DNA of 64,000 nucleotides from the NCBI RefSeq assembly GCF_016879755.1, contig NZ_WOFU01000004.1:248001-312000 (forward strand). Direction: 5' to 3'. Within the stretch, counting starts at the first letter, position 1, and each line of letters begins with the position of its first letter. The notes beneath the pieces are model-generated. The model had not been told where the DNA came from. It did not search any database and saw only the letters and a program-made list of their open reading frames with translations. Position numbers and translations under genes: made by a program. This document shows, one piece after another, positions 51,145 to 60,491 of this stretch. The DNA comes from Bacillus sp. B15-48 (GTDB taxonomy: Bacteria; Bacillota; Bacilli; Bacillales; Cytobacillaceae).

Positions 51145-52005
51145 TCACCCCTTTAATCCAAATAAGCCTTGCGGACGGAATATAAGGACGACGACCATTA
51201 ACAGCATATTCACTGCTAAAGATAAATCTGGGACATAATATGCCATGAATGAACCTGATAAACCGACGAGAATGGCTGCTAATATCGAGCCAGGGAAGCT
51301 CCCCATGCCGCCAATTACGACGACAATAAAAGCAAGAATCGCAAATTCCATTCCCATTTCAGCATGAATGACCCCCGAATAAGGGCCAATCAGCACCCCA
51401 GCTAATGCCGCCATCGCCGCGCCAATCATAAACACGAGCATAAACACTTTTTTAATATTAATGCCAAGTGCCTCGACCATCTCTTTGTTCATGACGCCAG
51501 CACGGACAACTAGCCCAATTTTCGTATTTTTCAAAATATACTGGACGGTAAAAAATACGAGGAAACCGACAATAATAATAAACAAACGATATTTAATAAT
51601 GAGGATATTGCCAATTTCCCAGCTGCCCCTTAAAATCTCAGGAGCAACAGCTGAAATTTGATTTGGTCCCCAAAAAACTTTTAATAGTTCGGTAAGAACA
51701 AGCATAAGACCTAGAGTAATTAAGATTTGTTGAACATGATCTCCGTATACAGGCTGGATAATAAATTTTTCCGTTAGAAACCCAAGGATCAAACCAGTGA
51801 TAATTGCACCGATGATGCCGATGAAAAAGCTCCCAGTTGTTATATAAATCCATGTTCCACTATAAGCTCCCCAGGCAAATAATCCGCCATGCGCAAAGTT
51901 CAGCACATCCATTAATCCGAAAATGAGTGTCAAACCTGCCGCAAGTAAGAAAATCAGCATCCCGGTTGCTAAACCATTTATCGCTAAATTCACAAATAGC
52001 TCCAT
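51145..52005 (-). CDS. livH: Branched-chain-type ABC transporter permease LivH
   Basis: A 286-residue permease with about eight membrane helices, the LivH partner of LivM. GLMDVLNFAHGGLFAWGAY near 30-48 and VIGGMGSFPGSILAAILVG near 230-248 are typical. AAGGAGAG precedes the ATG. It is part of the livF/G, H, M order, with the ATPases upstream. Together they form the membrane channel of the transporter. Confidence 0.93.
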   Translation of the reverse strand: MELFVNLAINGLATGMLIFLLAAGLTLIFGLMDVLNFAHGGLFAWGAYSGTWIYITTGSFFIGIIGAIITGLILGFLTEKFIIQPVYGDHVQQILITLGLMLVLTELLKVFWGPNQISAVAPEILRGSWEIGNILIIKYRLFIIIVGFLVFFTVQYILKNTKIGLVVRAGVMNKEMVEALGINIKKVFMLVFMIGAAMAALAGVLIGPYSGVIHAEMGMEFAILAFIVVVIGGMGSFPGSILAAILVGLSGSFMAYYVPDLSLAVNMLLMVVVLIFRPQGLFGLKG

Positions 52006-52023
52006 GTAAGGCCTCTCCTTTAC

Positions 52024-52731
52024 TTAGGCAATCCCTAAATACTTTCTTCTCATTTCCTCATCTTCTTTTAACAGTTGCATCGGTCCGTTGTGCACCGTTT
52101 TTCCGTCGTCAATAATATAAAACTGATCGCCAATTGTACTCGCCATCACAAAGTTTTGTTCTACTAACAAGATTGTTGTTTTTTCTTTCATCTCAATAAT
52201 TGACTCCATTACTTTTTCAACAATAATCGGTGCGAGCCCTTTGCTTGGTTCATCAATTAACAGCAGCTCATTCTCATTGACATAGGCTCTGGCGATGGCG
52301 AGCATCTGCTTTTGTCCGCCGCTTAAAAGTCCACCGGGCTTTTTCCAAAATGTTTTTAAATCTGGGAATAATTCTATAATGTAATTCAGTCGTTCTTTCG
52401 TTTCTTCATTTTCACTTTTCATCGCAACTTTCATATTTTCTTCAACCGTTAAGAAAGCGAAGATTCCTTGATCTTCCGGAACATAGCCAATTCCTTTTTG
52501 GGCAATCTTGTAGGTCGGTAACGTTTGAATTTCCTCATGATTGAATTCGATATGCCCTTTTGTCGCTTGATGGATTCCCATAATCGTTTTCAATGTCGTT
52601 GTCTTTCCGGCCCCATTTCGTCCAAGTAGGACCGTTACCTCTCCCTTCCGTACCTCAAATGAAACTCCTTGTAAAATATGAAATTGTCCAATAGACGTTT
52701 CAATATCGTTAAGCTTGAGATGCATGGTCAT
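52024..52731 (-). CDS. livF: Branched-chain-type ABC transporter ATPase LivF
   Basis: A 235-residue ATPase. Walker A GRNGAGKT near 38-45, signature LLSGGQKQMLAIARA near 134-148 and Walker B LLLIDEPSKGLAP near 155-167 are present. The start overlaps the end of livG by 23 bp, a common coupling in Liv operons. It pairs with LivG to power LivH/M. Confidence 0.94.
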   Translation of the reverse strand: MTMHLKLNDIETSIGQFHILQGVSFEVRKGEVTVLLGRNGAGKTTTLKTIMGIHQATKGHIEFNHEEIQTLPTYKIAQKGIGYVPEDQGIFAFLTVEENMKVAMKSENEETKERLNYIIELFPDLKTFWKKPGGLLSGGQKQMLAIARAYVNENELLLIDEPSKGLAPIIVEKVMESIIEMKEKTTILLVEQNFVMASTIGDQFYIIDDGKTVHNGPMQLLKEDEEMRRKYLGIA

Positions 52732-53479
52732 CGTAAATCCCTCCTAAATACGCGGACTGGACGATTTCATTGTTCATAATTTCTTCCGGAGTACCGTCAG
52801 CTAGTAATCTGCCATTAAATAACACCATAATTGAATCGGACAAATCGATAATCATATCCATTTTGTGTTCAATTAGGAGAATCGTTCTGTCCCCCTTCTC
52901 CTTAATTTTTTTTATCACTTCAAGGATTGCTGGGACTTCCTCCAATGACATTCCTGCTGTCGGTTCGTCTAATAGTAAAACATCCGTGTTGAGTGCTAAC
53001 AACATCGCGATTTCTAGTTTCCGTTTTTCTCCATGAGCTAAATTGTTTGCAAGCATGTCTTTCTTTTCATCAAGTAACACGAGTTCTAACCATTCGACTG
53101 CTTTTTCTTCCAGTTCCTTGTATTTCTTGAATGAAAATAACATTTGATAGCGGACCTGTGCATGGGACTGAACCGCAAGTCTGACATTCTCTAAAACAGT
53201 CAAATTTGGAAAAATATTTGTAATTTGAAAGGATCTGCCGATTCCTTTTCTTGTTCTCATTGTCGGTGACAGCTTTGTAATCTCTTCACCCTGGAAAAGA
53301 ATCTGACCTTTTGTCGGTGTTAGCTGTCCGCTTAATAAATTAAAAAATGTTGTTTTTCCTGCCCCATTCGGTCCGATGATTGATTTAAAATGGTTTTCGT
53401 CCACTGAAATATTGACATGATCAACAGCTGTATGTCCCCCAAAGTGAATCGTTAAATCTTTCGTTTCAATCAACGCCAT
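52709..53479 (-). CDS. livG: Branched-chain-type ABC transporter ATPase LivG
   Basis: A 256-residue ATPase. Walker A GPNGAGKT near 37-44, NLAHGEKRKLEIAM near 145-158 (a divergent signature) and Walker B VLLLDEPTAGMS near 165-176 are present. It follows the substrate-binding protein gene, with a 12-bp hairpin between them, and overlaps livF. Confidence 0.94.
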   Translation of the reverse strand: MALIETKDLTIHFGGHTAVDHVNISVDENHFKSIIGPNGAGKTTFFNLLSGQLTPTKGQILFQGEEITKLSPTMRTRKGIGRSFQITNIFPNLTVLENVRLAVQSHAQVRYQMLFSFKKYKELEEKAVEWLELVLLDEKKDMLANNLAHGEKRKLEIAMLLALNTDVLLLDEPTAGMSLEEVPAILEVIKKIKEKGDRTILLIEHKMDMIIDLSDSIMVLFNGRLLADGTPEEIMNNEIVQSAYLGGIYDDHASQA

Positions 53480-53512
53480 GTTATCACCACTATCCTTTAG
53501 TTTAAGAAATAG

Positions 53513-53540
53513 TGAACTTCGGTTCGTAAACCGAAGTTCA
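53513..53540 (-). terminator. Intercistronic hairpin after the binding-protein gene
   Basis: TGAACTTCGGTT and AACCGAAGTTCA form a perfect 12-bp stem with a 4-nt loop, without a T-run. Such hairpins usually give the binding protein higher expression through partial termination or mRNA stabilisation. Confidence 0.75.
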
Positions 53541-53551
53541 TCATTAATAGA

Positions 53552-54775
53552 CTAATTCCGTACAGGGGGAGCTGTTTCTTCTGGTGATAGTTCTCGCACG
53601 AGCACCGGAACAGGATAAGCAACCCCATCTTTCTCTTCAAGCTTAATTGCATATAAAGTTTGTAATGCTTGATGATCTTCAGCGCGGAAGGTCATCTTTC
53701 CTTTAGGTGTTTCAAAGCTCATTCCCTCCAACGTTTCAATAAGCAACTCTGCATCTGTGTCGCCTTCTGTCTTCTTTAACGCCTCCACAATTGCCATCGC
53801 CGCAGTCATTCCGCCAGGTGTAAAGAGATCAGGTACGTCCCCGTTATATCTTGCCGTATGCTCCTGAACAAGCCAATCATTGATTTCATTGTTTGGCAAA
53901 TCATGATAGTAAACGGAAAAGCCCTCCATGCCAATAAGCGGCTGCATTGTCGCTAATGCTGCGATGTCAGGTGCACCAGTAGAAATTTTAATGCCTCTTT
54001 CTTGAACTTTCATATCCCCGATTTGATTCCATGGAGAATTCGCGCCTGCCCAAACGACAAATAAATAATCAGGTTTAGAATCAATTACTTTTTGAATATT
54101 TGATGTGAAATCTGTCGCCGAAGGGTCGGCATATTCTTCATGGACAATTTCTGCACCCAGTTTCTCAGCTGCTTCTTTAAAAGCAGATACACCATCCCAA
54201 CCAAAGGAGTAATCTGGAGCAAAAGTGGCAATTTTCACTCCTTCTCCGGCAATTGCCGCAGCACCAGCAACGGCATCTTGCGAGGAATTTCGTGCCGTTC
54301 GGAACAAATACCGATTAAATTCTGAACCGGTAATACTATCAGCAACTGCTGGTTCAACAATCATAATTTTTTGATATTCTTCCGCTAGAGGGACAACCGC
54401 TAAAGTATCACCTGAACTTGAAGAACCAACTAAAAAGTCGACTTCATCATCTTCTAAAAGTTTCGTTGCTTTTTTAACGGCTACCTCAGGTTTCGTTTCG
54501 GTATCTTCAACAATAAATTCAATTTTCCGGCCCGCTACTTCATTTGTTCCGTTCGTTGCGTATTCTAACCCGAGTTCAAAGCCCCTTAATGTTTGTTTTC
54601 CGTATGCTTCTAGCCCCCCTGTCTGCGAAATTAATAAGCCGACTTTAATCGGTTTACTCTCATCCCCGCTGTTCCCATTTTCAGATTTTGTTTCCTTTGA
54701 ACTACAGGCACTTGCGAAAATCAGAATAAAAGCAAACACGCAGACAAAAATAACTCGACGTCTCAAAGAATTCAA
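53552..54775 (-). CDS. Liv-type ABC transporter substrate-binding lipoprotein
   Basis: A 407-residue lipoprotein. A signal peptide with lipobox ASAC (Cys24) anchors it. A type I periplasmic-binding fold follows, with KVGLLISQTGGLEAYG near 44-59 typical of Leu/Ile/Val/amide-binding proteins. The start is TTG following GGGGGAATG. It begins the transporter operon, after an STAND/BTAD regulator gene upstream. The ligand is unknown; related proteins bind aromatic acids, amides or urea as well as amino acids. Confidence 0.9.
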   Translation of the reverse strand: MNSLRRRVIFVCVFAFILIFASACSSKETKSENGNSGDESKPIKVGLLISQTGGLEAYGKQTLRGFELGLEYATNGTNEVAGRKIEFIVEDTETKPEVAVKKATKLLEDDEVDFLVGSSSSGDTLAVVPLAEEYQKIMIVEPAVADSITGSEFNRYLFRTARNSSQDAVAGAAAIAGEGVKIATFAPDYSFGWDGVSAFKEAAEKLGAEIVHEEYADPSATDFTSNIQKVIDSKPDYLFVVWAGANSPWNQIGDMKVQERGIKISTGAPDIAALATMQPLIGMEGFSVYYHDLPNNEINDWLVQEHTARYNGDVPDLFTPGGMTAAMAIVEALKKTEGDTDAELLIETLEGMSFETPKGKMTFRAEDHQALQTLYAIKLEEKDGVAYPVPVLVRELSPEETAPPVRN

Positions 54776-54908
54776 TTTTCATTCCCCCTTGTATTTGTTT
54801 AAAGCCTTGACATGATCATAAATAGGCGAGGTTACAATTGAGTTACAAATCGATTGCGATGAATCATAAATGGTGAAAAGGAAGAGAATTTTATGATCAG
54901 AAACAAAA

Positions 54909-54932
54909 AGACACCCTGAAAACAGGATGTCT
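54909..54932 (-). terminator. Terminator of the BTAD regulator gene
   Basis: On the minus strand AGACATCCTG pairs with CAGGGTGTCT (one G-U), followed by TTTTT. It overlaps the stop codon. Confidence 0.85.
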
Positions 54933-57900
54933 AAAGTGGAGAAATCGATTGTTCAGCAGAAAGAATCATTTCGTACATATGACGTGTCGGGTCAAGCGGT
55001 GGAACGCCTAGTTCATCTTCAAGAACTTTACAGCATTTCTTATACCATTTAATTGCATACGGACGATTATTTTTTCGGTAATAGCAAAACATCAGCAACC
55101 GATAAGCCTCTTCCCATGTAGAGTCTTTTTCTAGTATGTTTTCACACCAATAGATTGCTTTTTCGTAATCTTCTTTTCTCACATATAGCTGTGCTAGTTT
55201 TTCCGCTGCCCTTAAAAATAGAACTTGCAGACGCTCCCTTTCATTCAAACACCAATCTTCATAACGCCGGTCACGTAAATAATCACCTTTGTACATTTGC
55301 AGTCCATTTTCAAGGGATTGGATGACATACTCATCTTTCTCCTCCTCAAACCCAAGACCAACCCATTTTCCGAAAAGAACAGAATCCAGTTCAATTCCGG
55401 CATCGAAATTCAAACCATAAGCTGAACCTTCTCTTTTTATAAAAAATGGAGTTTCCCGTGCCTTTCGATTCGGTTCCAGCACTTTATTGAGAGCATTTAG
55501 TGCTACTTTAAAATCGGTAGCGGCGCTTTTTCCATCTAGATTAGGCCACAGCTTATGGAAAATTTCCTCTTTAGGAAACAATGTGAATGGACTAGTCGTA
55601 AACAGCTGCAACAACTCTTTCGCCTTCTCACGCTGCCACGCTCGCTCTTCTACTTCGTTTTCACCTAGCCACACACGAAAGGAACCTAATGTTTTAATTC
55701 TCAATGTGTATCCAGGATGGGAATTAAGATGTAGGAGGTTCATATTTGCTAATAACTTGGAAAAAAATGAAGATGAGGATATCCTCTTCCCCGCATTAAT
55801 TAACATCGGAGCAAACATCCGTAAATCTTTAGGGCCAAAGATCGTCCGATGATAAAAAATAAATTCATTTTTTCCTTTTTCAACTTGTTTTAGCAATAAA
55901 TCGATATATTTTTCATGATCTGAGCCCTCAGTACAGTATGCGAGCCATAAGTAGGAAAGCATTTTTCCGTATTCATCGTAGCATTGCCTGAACATCTTTT
56001 CTGCTTTCTTAATATAGGCAATCGCTTCAGAGTTCTGTAAGTGATAAACAGCCGCAATCCCCATACTTAAAGTGATTAAGCTAGAAAGCCATAGATCTTT
56101 TACTTTTTCCGTTTCTTTTAAAGCGCGATTTCCCGCTTCAATCGCTTTGTCGTAGTCCCCATTCCTTCCGTATAACAGACATAAACCCATTAATGGCTCT
56201 GCTTTGCCTCGGTCAATGTGAAGGTCATCCATAATTTTCAATGCTGTTTCATAGCATTGAATGGCCAATGACTGTTCATATTGCTCGAGAATCTGGACAG
56301 CATGACCCATTCTTATCCAACCACATGCTTCAACAAAAGGAGAGTTAATTTTCATCCCATAGTTGATTCCTACTTGAGCTAATCTCTTTGCTTTTAAGCC
56401 ATTTCCCTGCAAAACCTCAATTAACGCTAATAAAAGGTCGGTCTCACGATGAGATTGCGGCAAATGAATCTGCAGTTTCTGCTTTTTTTCTAGCAACGTT
56501 TTTTGTGCCAATTTAATGCGTCCTGTTCGCAAATATAAGCGAGCTTCTAAATGAAGGTCCACTTGATGACCATTAATCTTCTGGGCTAGCTTCATCCATT
56601 TTTCTGCTTTCAATGCTTCTCCTAAATTAAGTAAGTTTTCCGCTAGCAATTGATATAACTTTCCAGCATCTGCTTCAGAATGTAAGTGGCTTTTCTCAAG
56701 AATTTCAATCGCTGAATGTAAAAAATGGTCAGCTATATCCGGTTGGATTGTATCTAAATAGATTTTTGCTTTCCCTTCTAGTGCTCTACTTTTTTCTCTT
56801 GGTTTTCCTTTTTTTTCGGCACCAATAATCGCTTTATCATAACAAGTTTCCGCTTCTTGATAAAGAGAGCGATAGCGAAAAACTTCCCCTTGTAAAAACC
56901 AAAGGTGAAAATAGCGATCCTTCACCTCCTCAGGAATCTTTGTTAACAGGGCATTCAAACTTTCAAGTTTTCCGCTTTCAAGCATCATGATTCCATACTC
57001 TGTTAACAGCGCAGCTGAAGCTTGATAATCATTGATTTTTTGAAAATGAAATAACGCAAGTTCAAATCGTTTTCTCGTTTCATAATAGCGGCCACAACGT
57101 TCGTGTAACAGCTGAAACTGATGCGGGTGATGCTTTTTTAGCTGTGTTTCTAAAAATTCTTTAAACAACGCATGGTAACGATATTGGTGATCATCCATTT
57201 TTTGAATGAATAAATTTTGTTCTGATATTTGCTGAAGGATTGCCACTGTGTTTGTAAAACCTAATACCGTTTCACAAATTTCCTGATCTAGCTCTTCAAA
57301 TACACTTGTCTGCTCAAGAAATTCCTGGATGAGCGGAGGTTGTTTTTCAAATACTTCACTTGCTAAATAAGGAAATAAATGATCGATCGTGTTCATAGAC
57401 TTTTGTATAAACGCCTCAACATTCTGATTATCATGCAACTGTTGCGCGATCAACCCTAATGCAATCGCCCATCCCTCAGTTAAATCATAAATCTTGTTCA
57501 AATGTTCTTGAGTTAAGGAAATGTCATAATATTCCAATAATAATAACGCCACTTCATCCTTTGTAAATACTAAATCATCTTTCGTAATTTCTAGAAACTG
57601 ATGGCTCGTTTTCATTTTTAACAATGATTTCCATCCTGGTCTGCTTCTGCTTAAGAGAATAAAGTGGAAATGGTCTGGAAGATGCTCAATCACCATTTCC
57701 ATCCAATAGTTTATCTGATAAGAATGTTCAACATGATGATAATCATCTAAAACGATTGTAATCTCATGATTGATAGAAACAGCTTCATTAATAAATAAAG
57801 AACTTAGTGTATTTAATTGCTCTTTACTAATGTACGGATCGATTTGACTTAAGTACTCGGATAATTCAGTAGCAAAGTTTGGAACAATCGTTTGAATTGA

Positions 57901-58158
57901 GGAGATTATGTAAGTTAAAAATGGATGAATATCGTCATCAGATGCAGAAATTGAATACCAGCAAAAAGGCAAGCGTTCATCGTGAACATACAAAGCTAAG
58001 GCTGTACTTTTCCCATAACCTGCACCGGCATGAACAATCGTAAGCGAATAATCAGAAAGCGTTTTTAACTTCTTTGTTAATTGAGCCCTTCTAATATTTT
58101 CTTCCTTGTATTTTGGGGCAAGAAGCTTTGTTTTTATCACCTGAATTTTCTGCTTCAT
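54931..58158 (-). CDS. Large STAND/MalT-like ATPase with BTAD activator domain
   Basis: A 1075-residue regulator. Walker A GAGYGKST is at 45-52 and IVLDDYHH near 133-140 is Walker B. A long TPR-like helical region (about 350-780) leads to a winged-helix DNA-binding segment near 830-920 (TLGSFRVWLG...) and a BTAD near 930-1065. Such proteins switch on adjacent operons when a ligand is bound. The ATG at 58158 follows GGAGG. It lies just upstream of the Liv / KAS III cassette and probably activates it. Confidence 0.85.
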   Translation of the reverse strand: MKQKIQVIKTKLLAPKYKEENIRRAQLTKKLKTLSDYSLTIVHAGAGYGKSTALALYVHDERLPFCWYSISASDDDIHPFLTYIISSIQTIVPNFATELSEYLSQIDPYISKEQLNTLSSLFINEAVSINHEITIVLDDYHHVEHSYQINYWMEMVIEHLPDHFHFILLSRSRPGWKSLLKMKTSHQFLEITKDDLVFTKDEVALLLLEYYDISLTQEHLNKIYDLTEGWAIALGLIAQQLHDNQNVEAFIQKSMNTIDHLFPYLASEVFEKQPPLIQEFLEQTSVFEELDQEICETVLGFTNTVAILQQISEQNLFIQKMDDHQYRYHALFKEFLETQLKKHHPHQFQLLHERCGRYYETRKRFELALFHFQKINDYQASAALLTEYGIMMLESGKLESLNALLTKIPEEVKDRYFHLWFLQGEVFRYRSLYQEAETCYDKAIIGAEKKGKPREKSRALEGKAKIYLDTIQPDIADHFLHSAIEILEKSHLHSEADAGKLYQLLAENLLNLGEALKAEKWMKLAQKINGHQVDLHLEARLYLRTGRIKLAQKTLLEKKQKLQIHLPQSHRETDLLLALIEVLQGNGLKAKRLAQVGINYGMKINSPFVEACGWIRMGHAVQILEQYEQSLAIQCYETALKIMDDLHIDRGKAEPLMGLCLLYGRNGDYDKAIEAGNRALKETEKVKDLWLSSLITLSMGIAAVYHLQNSEAIAYIKKAEKMFRQCYDEYGKMLSYLWLAYCTEGSDHEKYIDLLLKQVEKGKNEFIFYHRTIFGPKDLRMFAPMLINAGKRISSSSFFSKLLANMNLLHLNSHPGYTLRIKTLGSFRVWLGENEVEERAWQREKAKELLQLFTTSPFTLFPKEEIFHKLWPNLDGKSAATDFKVALNALNKVLEPNRKARETPFFIKREGSAYGLNFDAGIELDSVLFGKWVGLGFEEEKDEYVIQSLENGLQMYKGDYLRDRRYEDWCLNERERLQVLFLRAAEKLAQLYVRKEDYEKAIYWCENILEKDSTWEEAYRLLMFCYYRKNNRPYAIKWYKKCCKVLEDELGVPPLDPTRHMYEMILSAEQSISPL

Positions 58159-58286
58159 GTTTTCCCTCCTCATACATTTAGCTTGGTTTCTTCCCCAGTT
58201 GTTAAAAAATCCGTAAATTTCCTAAGGGGTAATGCTAATATCCAATCGTTTCCATTTCACTCTATCATATCATTTGAACGATAAAA

Positions 58287-58312
58287 AAAGACTCGAAATT
58301 CATCGAGTCTTT
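58287..58312 (-). terminator. Terminator of the lipoprotein gene
   Basis: AAAGACTCG and CGAGTCTTT form a 9-bp stem with an 8-nt loop followed on the minus strand by further T residues. Confidence 0.85.
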
Positions 58313-58409
58313 GAAAATGACAATAAATAGTTAGTCTGCTAAATCCTTAGTTCTAAGATTGTCTAAAACCCGACGGAATGGAAAAGAAATCCACGGATTT
58401 TACGAGAGA

Positions 58410-59138
58410 TTATTCAGCCTTTTCGATTTGTTCATCTAATGTATTTAAAGGGAGCTCATTTGAATATTCTTCATATTCGTTCATAATATCATCAATATAT
58501 TTGATCCCCTCATAATAAAGAATATTTTGATCAATATGGAAATCTGTGATTTCAACTCGCTCGTCTTCAGTAAGTTGGATTTTTTCACCTGATTCAATCT
58601 TTACATAATAAATTTCGCCACCGATCCCAACTGTTCCATGTGAAAAGCCAATAATAACAAAAAGATGGTTATCATCATGCCAGATTACGTTTTTAGGTTT
58701 TAAGTTGTTCTCAGTACCAATCAATTTCTCTTGTTGTCCAGTTTCTAAATCGACTAAATAAAGACTGCTATCCACTTCCCACTCAACTGGGGAAATGTAA
58801 ACCGCCTTGCTGTTGTCGTTTGACATAGCGGGATTTGTAGACGGTCCCTCTGCCAAGACGGTCACTTTTCCTTCTGGATCGATCAATTCTATTTCATCCG
58901 TTTCACCATTTAACCGGATTTCATAGAATGATTGTTCATTGTCTTCGTCACCTACAGCCCCATCATCAGAAGGTGTTTGCTCATCTGTTCCTTCATCATT
59001 TGTCTCCGGCTCTTCTACATTATTTTCTTCGCTGACTTCATCATTCGTGTCTGTTTCTTCTGGGTTTTCAGCATTTGTACAACCTGCTAATACTAAGAAG
59101 AAAATGGTCAACAGCAAGAAAACTTTCATTTGTTTCAT
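58410..59138 (-). CDS. Lipoprotein with acidic linker (DUF4652-like)
   Basis: A 242-residue lipoprotein. Lipobox LAGC gives Cys20, followed by an acidic, low-complexity Glu/Asp/Asn/Thr linker to about residue 66. The remaining domain has repeated short beta-strand segments such as SLYLVDLETG and LFVIIGFSHGTVGIGG, suggestive of a propeller-like or DUF4652-type fold. Function unknown. AGGGATCG-type spacing precedes the ATG. It is a single gene. Confidence 0.75.
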   Translation of the reverse strand: MKQMKVFLLLTIFFLVLAGCTNAENPEETDTNDEVSEENNVEEPETNDEGTDEQTPSDDGAVGDEDNEQSFYEIRLNGETDEIELIDPEGKVTVLAEGPSTNPAMSNDNSKAVYISPVEWEVDSSLYLVDLETGQQEKLIGTENNLKPKNVIWHDDNHLFVIIGFSHGTVGIGGEIYYVKIESGEKIQLTEDERVEITDFHIDQNILYYEGIKYIDDIMNEYEEYSNELPLNTLDEQIEKAE

Positions 59139-59290
59139 ACGATCCCTCCAACTACCTTTTCTTATTTATAATTATCATACCACAAAGAGTTGTTAGTAAG
59201 GTATTACTAGAGATAATGTCGAAAAATGAGGTTTAATAGCTTAAAAGTTTATCGCTGCAACGTGTTACTGTTCCTCCGCTGTCAAACATT

Positions 59291-59319
59291 AAAAGGCGAA
59301 CAAATTCTGTTCGCCTTTT
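59291..59319. terminator. Bidirectional terminator
   Basis: AAAAGGCGAACA and TGTTCGCCTTTT form a 12-bp stem with a 5-nt loop and T-run. It lies 3' of the Cys-rich gene on the minus strand. Confidence 0.85.
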
Positions 59320-59354
59320 TTTCTGACCAAACTACTTATTCACTCCATCATTTA

Positions 59355-59597
59355 CTATGCATAGTTAATTCCGGCAAGTTTAATTTTGTTACGATCATCT
59401 GAACTACATGGTGTCACAGCGTAAGTCATTTCACAATTTGGACAGTTCATTATGACTCTTTCTAATGTGAACGTTTCTCCGCACTCACAATTAATTTCAT
59501 GTGCCACTGCCGGGACAATGCTGTCTTTGCCTTTGCTTTTCACATGATCGACGATCGCTTTACCATCCTTTAATTTTGATGAACATCCACAGCTCAT
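59355..59597 (-). CDS. Small Cys-rich zinc-binding-type protein
   Basis: An 80-residue protein with CGC near the start, CECG near 37-40, CPNC near 52-55 and another Cys near 64. Two Cys pairs plus extra Cys suggest a zinc-binding domain. GGAGGGGTTT precedes the ATG. It is a single gene, possibly involved in metal or redox handling, but I do not recognise a named family with certainty. Confidence 0.7.
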   Translation of the reverse strand: MSCGCSSKLKDGKAIVDHVKSKGKDSIVPAVAHEINCECGETFTLERVIMNCPNCEMTYAVTPCSSDDRNKIKLAGINYA

Positions 59598-59806
59598 TCA
59601 AACCCCTCCAATGAATATGTGTTAGTTTGCTAATTATTACACTAACAATAGCATAGAAAAATTCAAATTCCTGTGTCCGATTTTTAAAGATTTCATGTTT
59701 GTAACGATAATACATAGTTTTATCACAATTCCTTTGCATTTTGTTCAAAATCCCAACCTATTAAAGCTTAAGAAACATTAAAAAGGGAGATCTGACTTGA
59801 TCTCCT

Positions 59807-60475
59807 TTACTTGCTATACCATGGGTTTTTCCATTCCATGAGGACCCCATAATTATGCGATTCTTCATCTTCTAAATAGTTCGCGATAACTCCTACAGGT
59901 GTACGGCCGCATCGCAATAGAAAAGTGATAACAGGATCTTTCAATTGTCCTTTTAAGATATTTTCCAAATATTGCTCTGCTGTCAGATGATCGGCCACTT
60001 TATGATACCCAGGGATTCTGCCTCCACCGAGCAAACGTTCTAATTGTAAATGAACAACAACTTCATACATTGACTGCATAAGCCACTTTCCCAATCCGTA
60101 TGTTCGGTACGTTGGACGAACGCAAATATCAACAACATACAAAGTATTTCCGTTTGGGTTATGGGTGGAAATATAGCCGTTATCTGTAATCCCTTCCCAA
60201 GTATGGTTCGGATGTTGTGGGTCAAAATCGACAATGAGCCCCGTCATTGAAGCAACAATATTGCCATCGATTTCAACACATAGTGCTCCTTCTGGAAAAA
60301 GCTTAACATGGCTGATAAGCTGATCATGATTCCACCACAATTCAGATGGGAAAGGCGGAGGAAAACTCTCCTGTTGAATGCGAATTAAATCTGAAAAATC
60401 CTCGGTCTGATAGTTGCGAATGATAGCTGGAACAGGTTGATTTTCACGAAAAACATAAATCTCTTTCCGGTACAT
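59807..60475 (-). CDS. GNAT-family N-acetyltransferase (YhcX N-domain-like)
   Basis: A 222-residue acetyltransferase. VVDICVRPTYRTYGLGKWLMQ near 114-134 is the acetyl-CoA-binding core, with the R/Q-x-x-G-x-G/A motif as RTYGLG. The gene follows the carbon-nitrogen hydrolase gene by 16 bp. In B. subtilis YhcX, both domains occur in one polypeptide, GNAT first. AGGAGG precedes the ATG. The acceptor substrate is unknown. Confidence 0.85.
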   Translation of the reverse strand: MYRKEIYVFRENQPVPAIIRNYQTEDFSDLIRIQQESFPPPFPSELWWNHDQLISHVKLFPEGALCVEIDGNIVASMTGLIVDFDPQHPNHTWEGITDNGYISTHNPNGNTLYVVDICVRPTYRTYGLGKWLMQSMYEVVVHLQLERLLGGGRIPGYHKVADHLTAEQYLENILKGQLKDPVITFLLRCGRTPVGVIANYLEDEESHNYGVLMEWKNPWYSK

Positions 60476-60491
60476 TATCCAACCTCCTAAA

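Noticed and set aside
55487-55852. 121-residue plus-strand frame
   Set aside because: It is antisense to the large BTAD regulator gene and has no start signal or family match.
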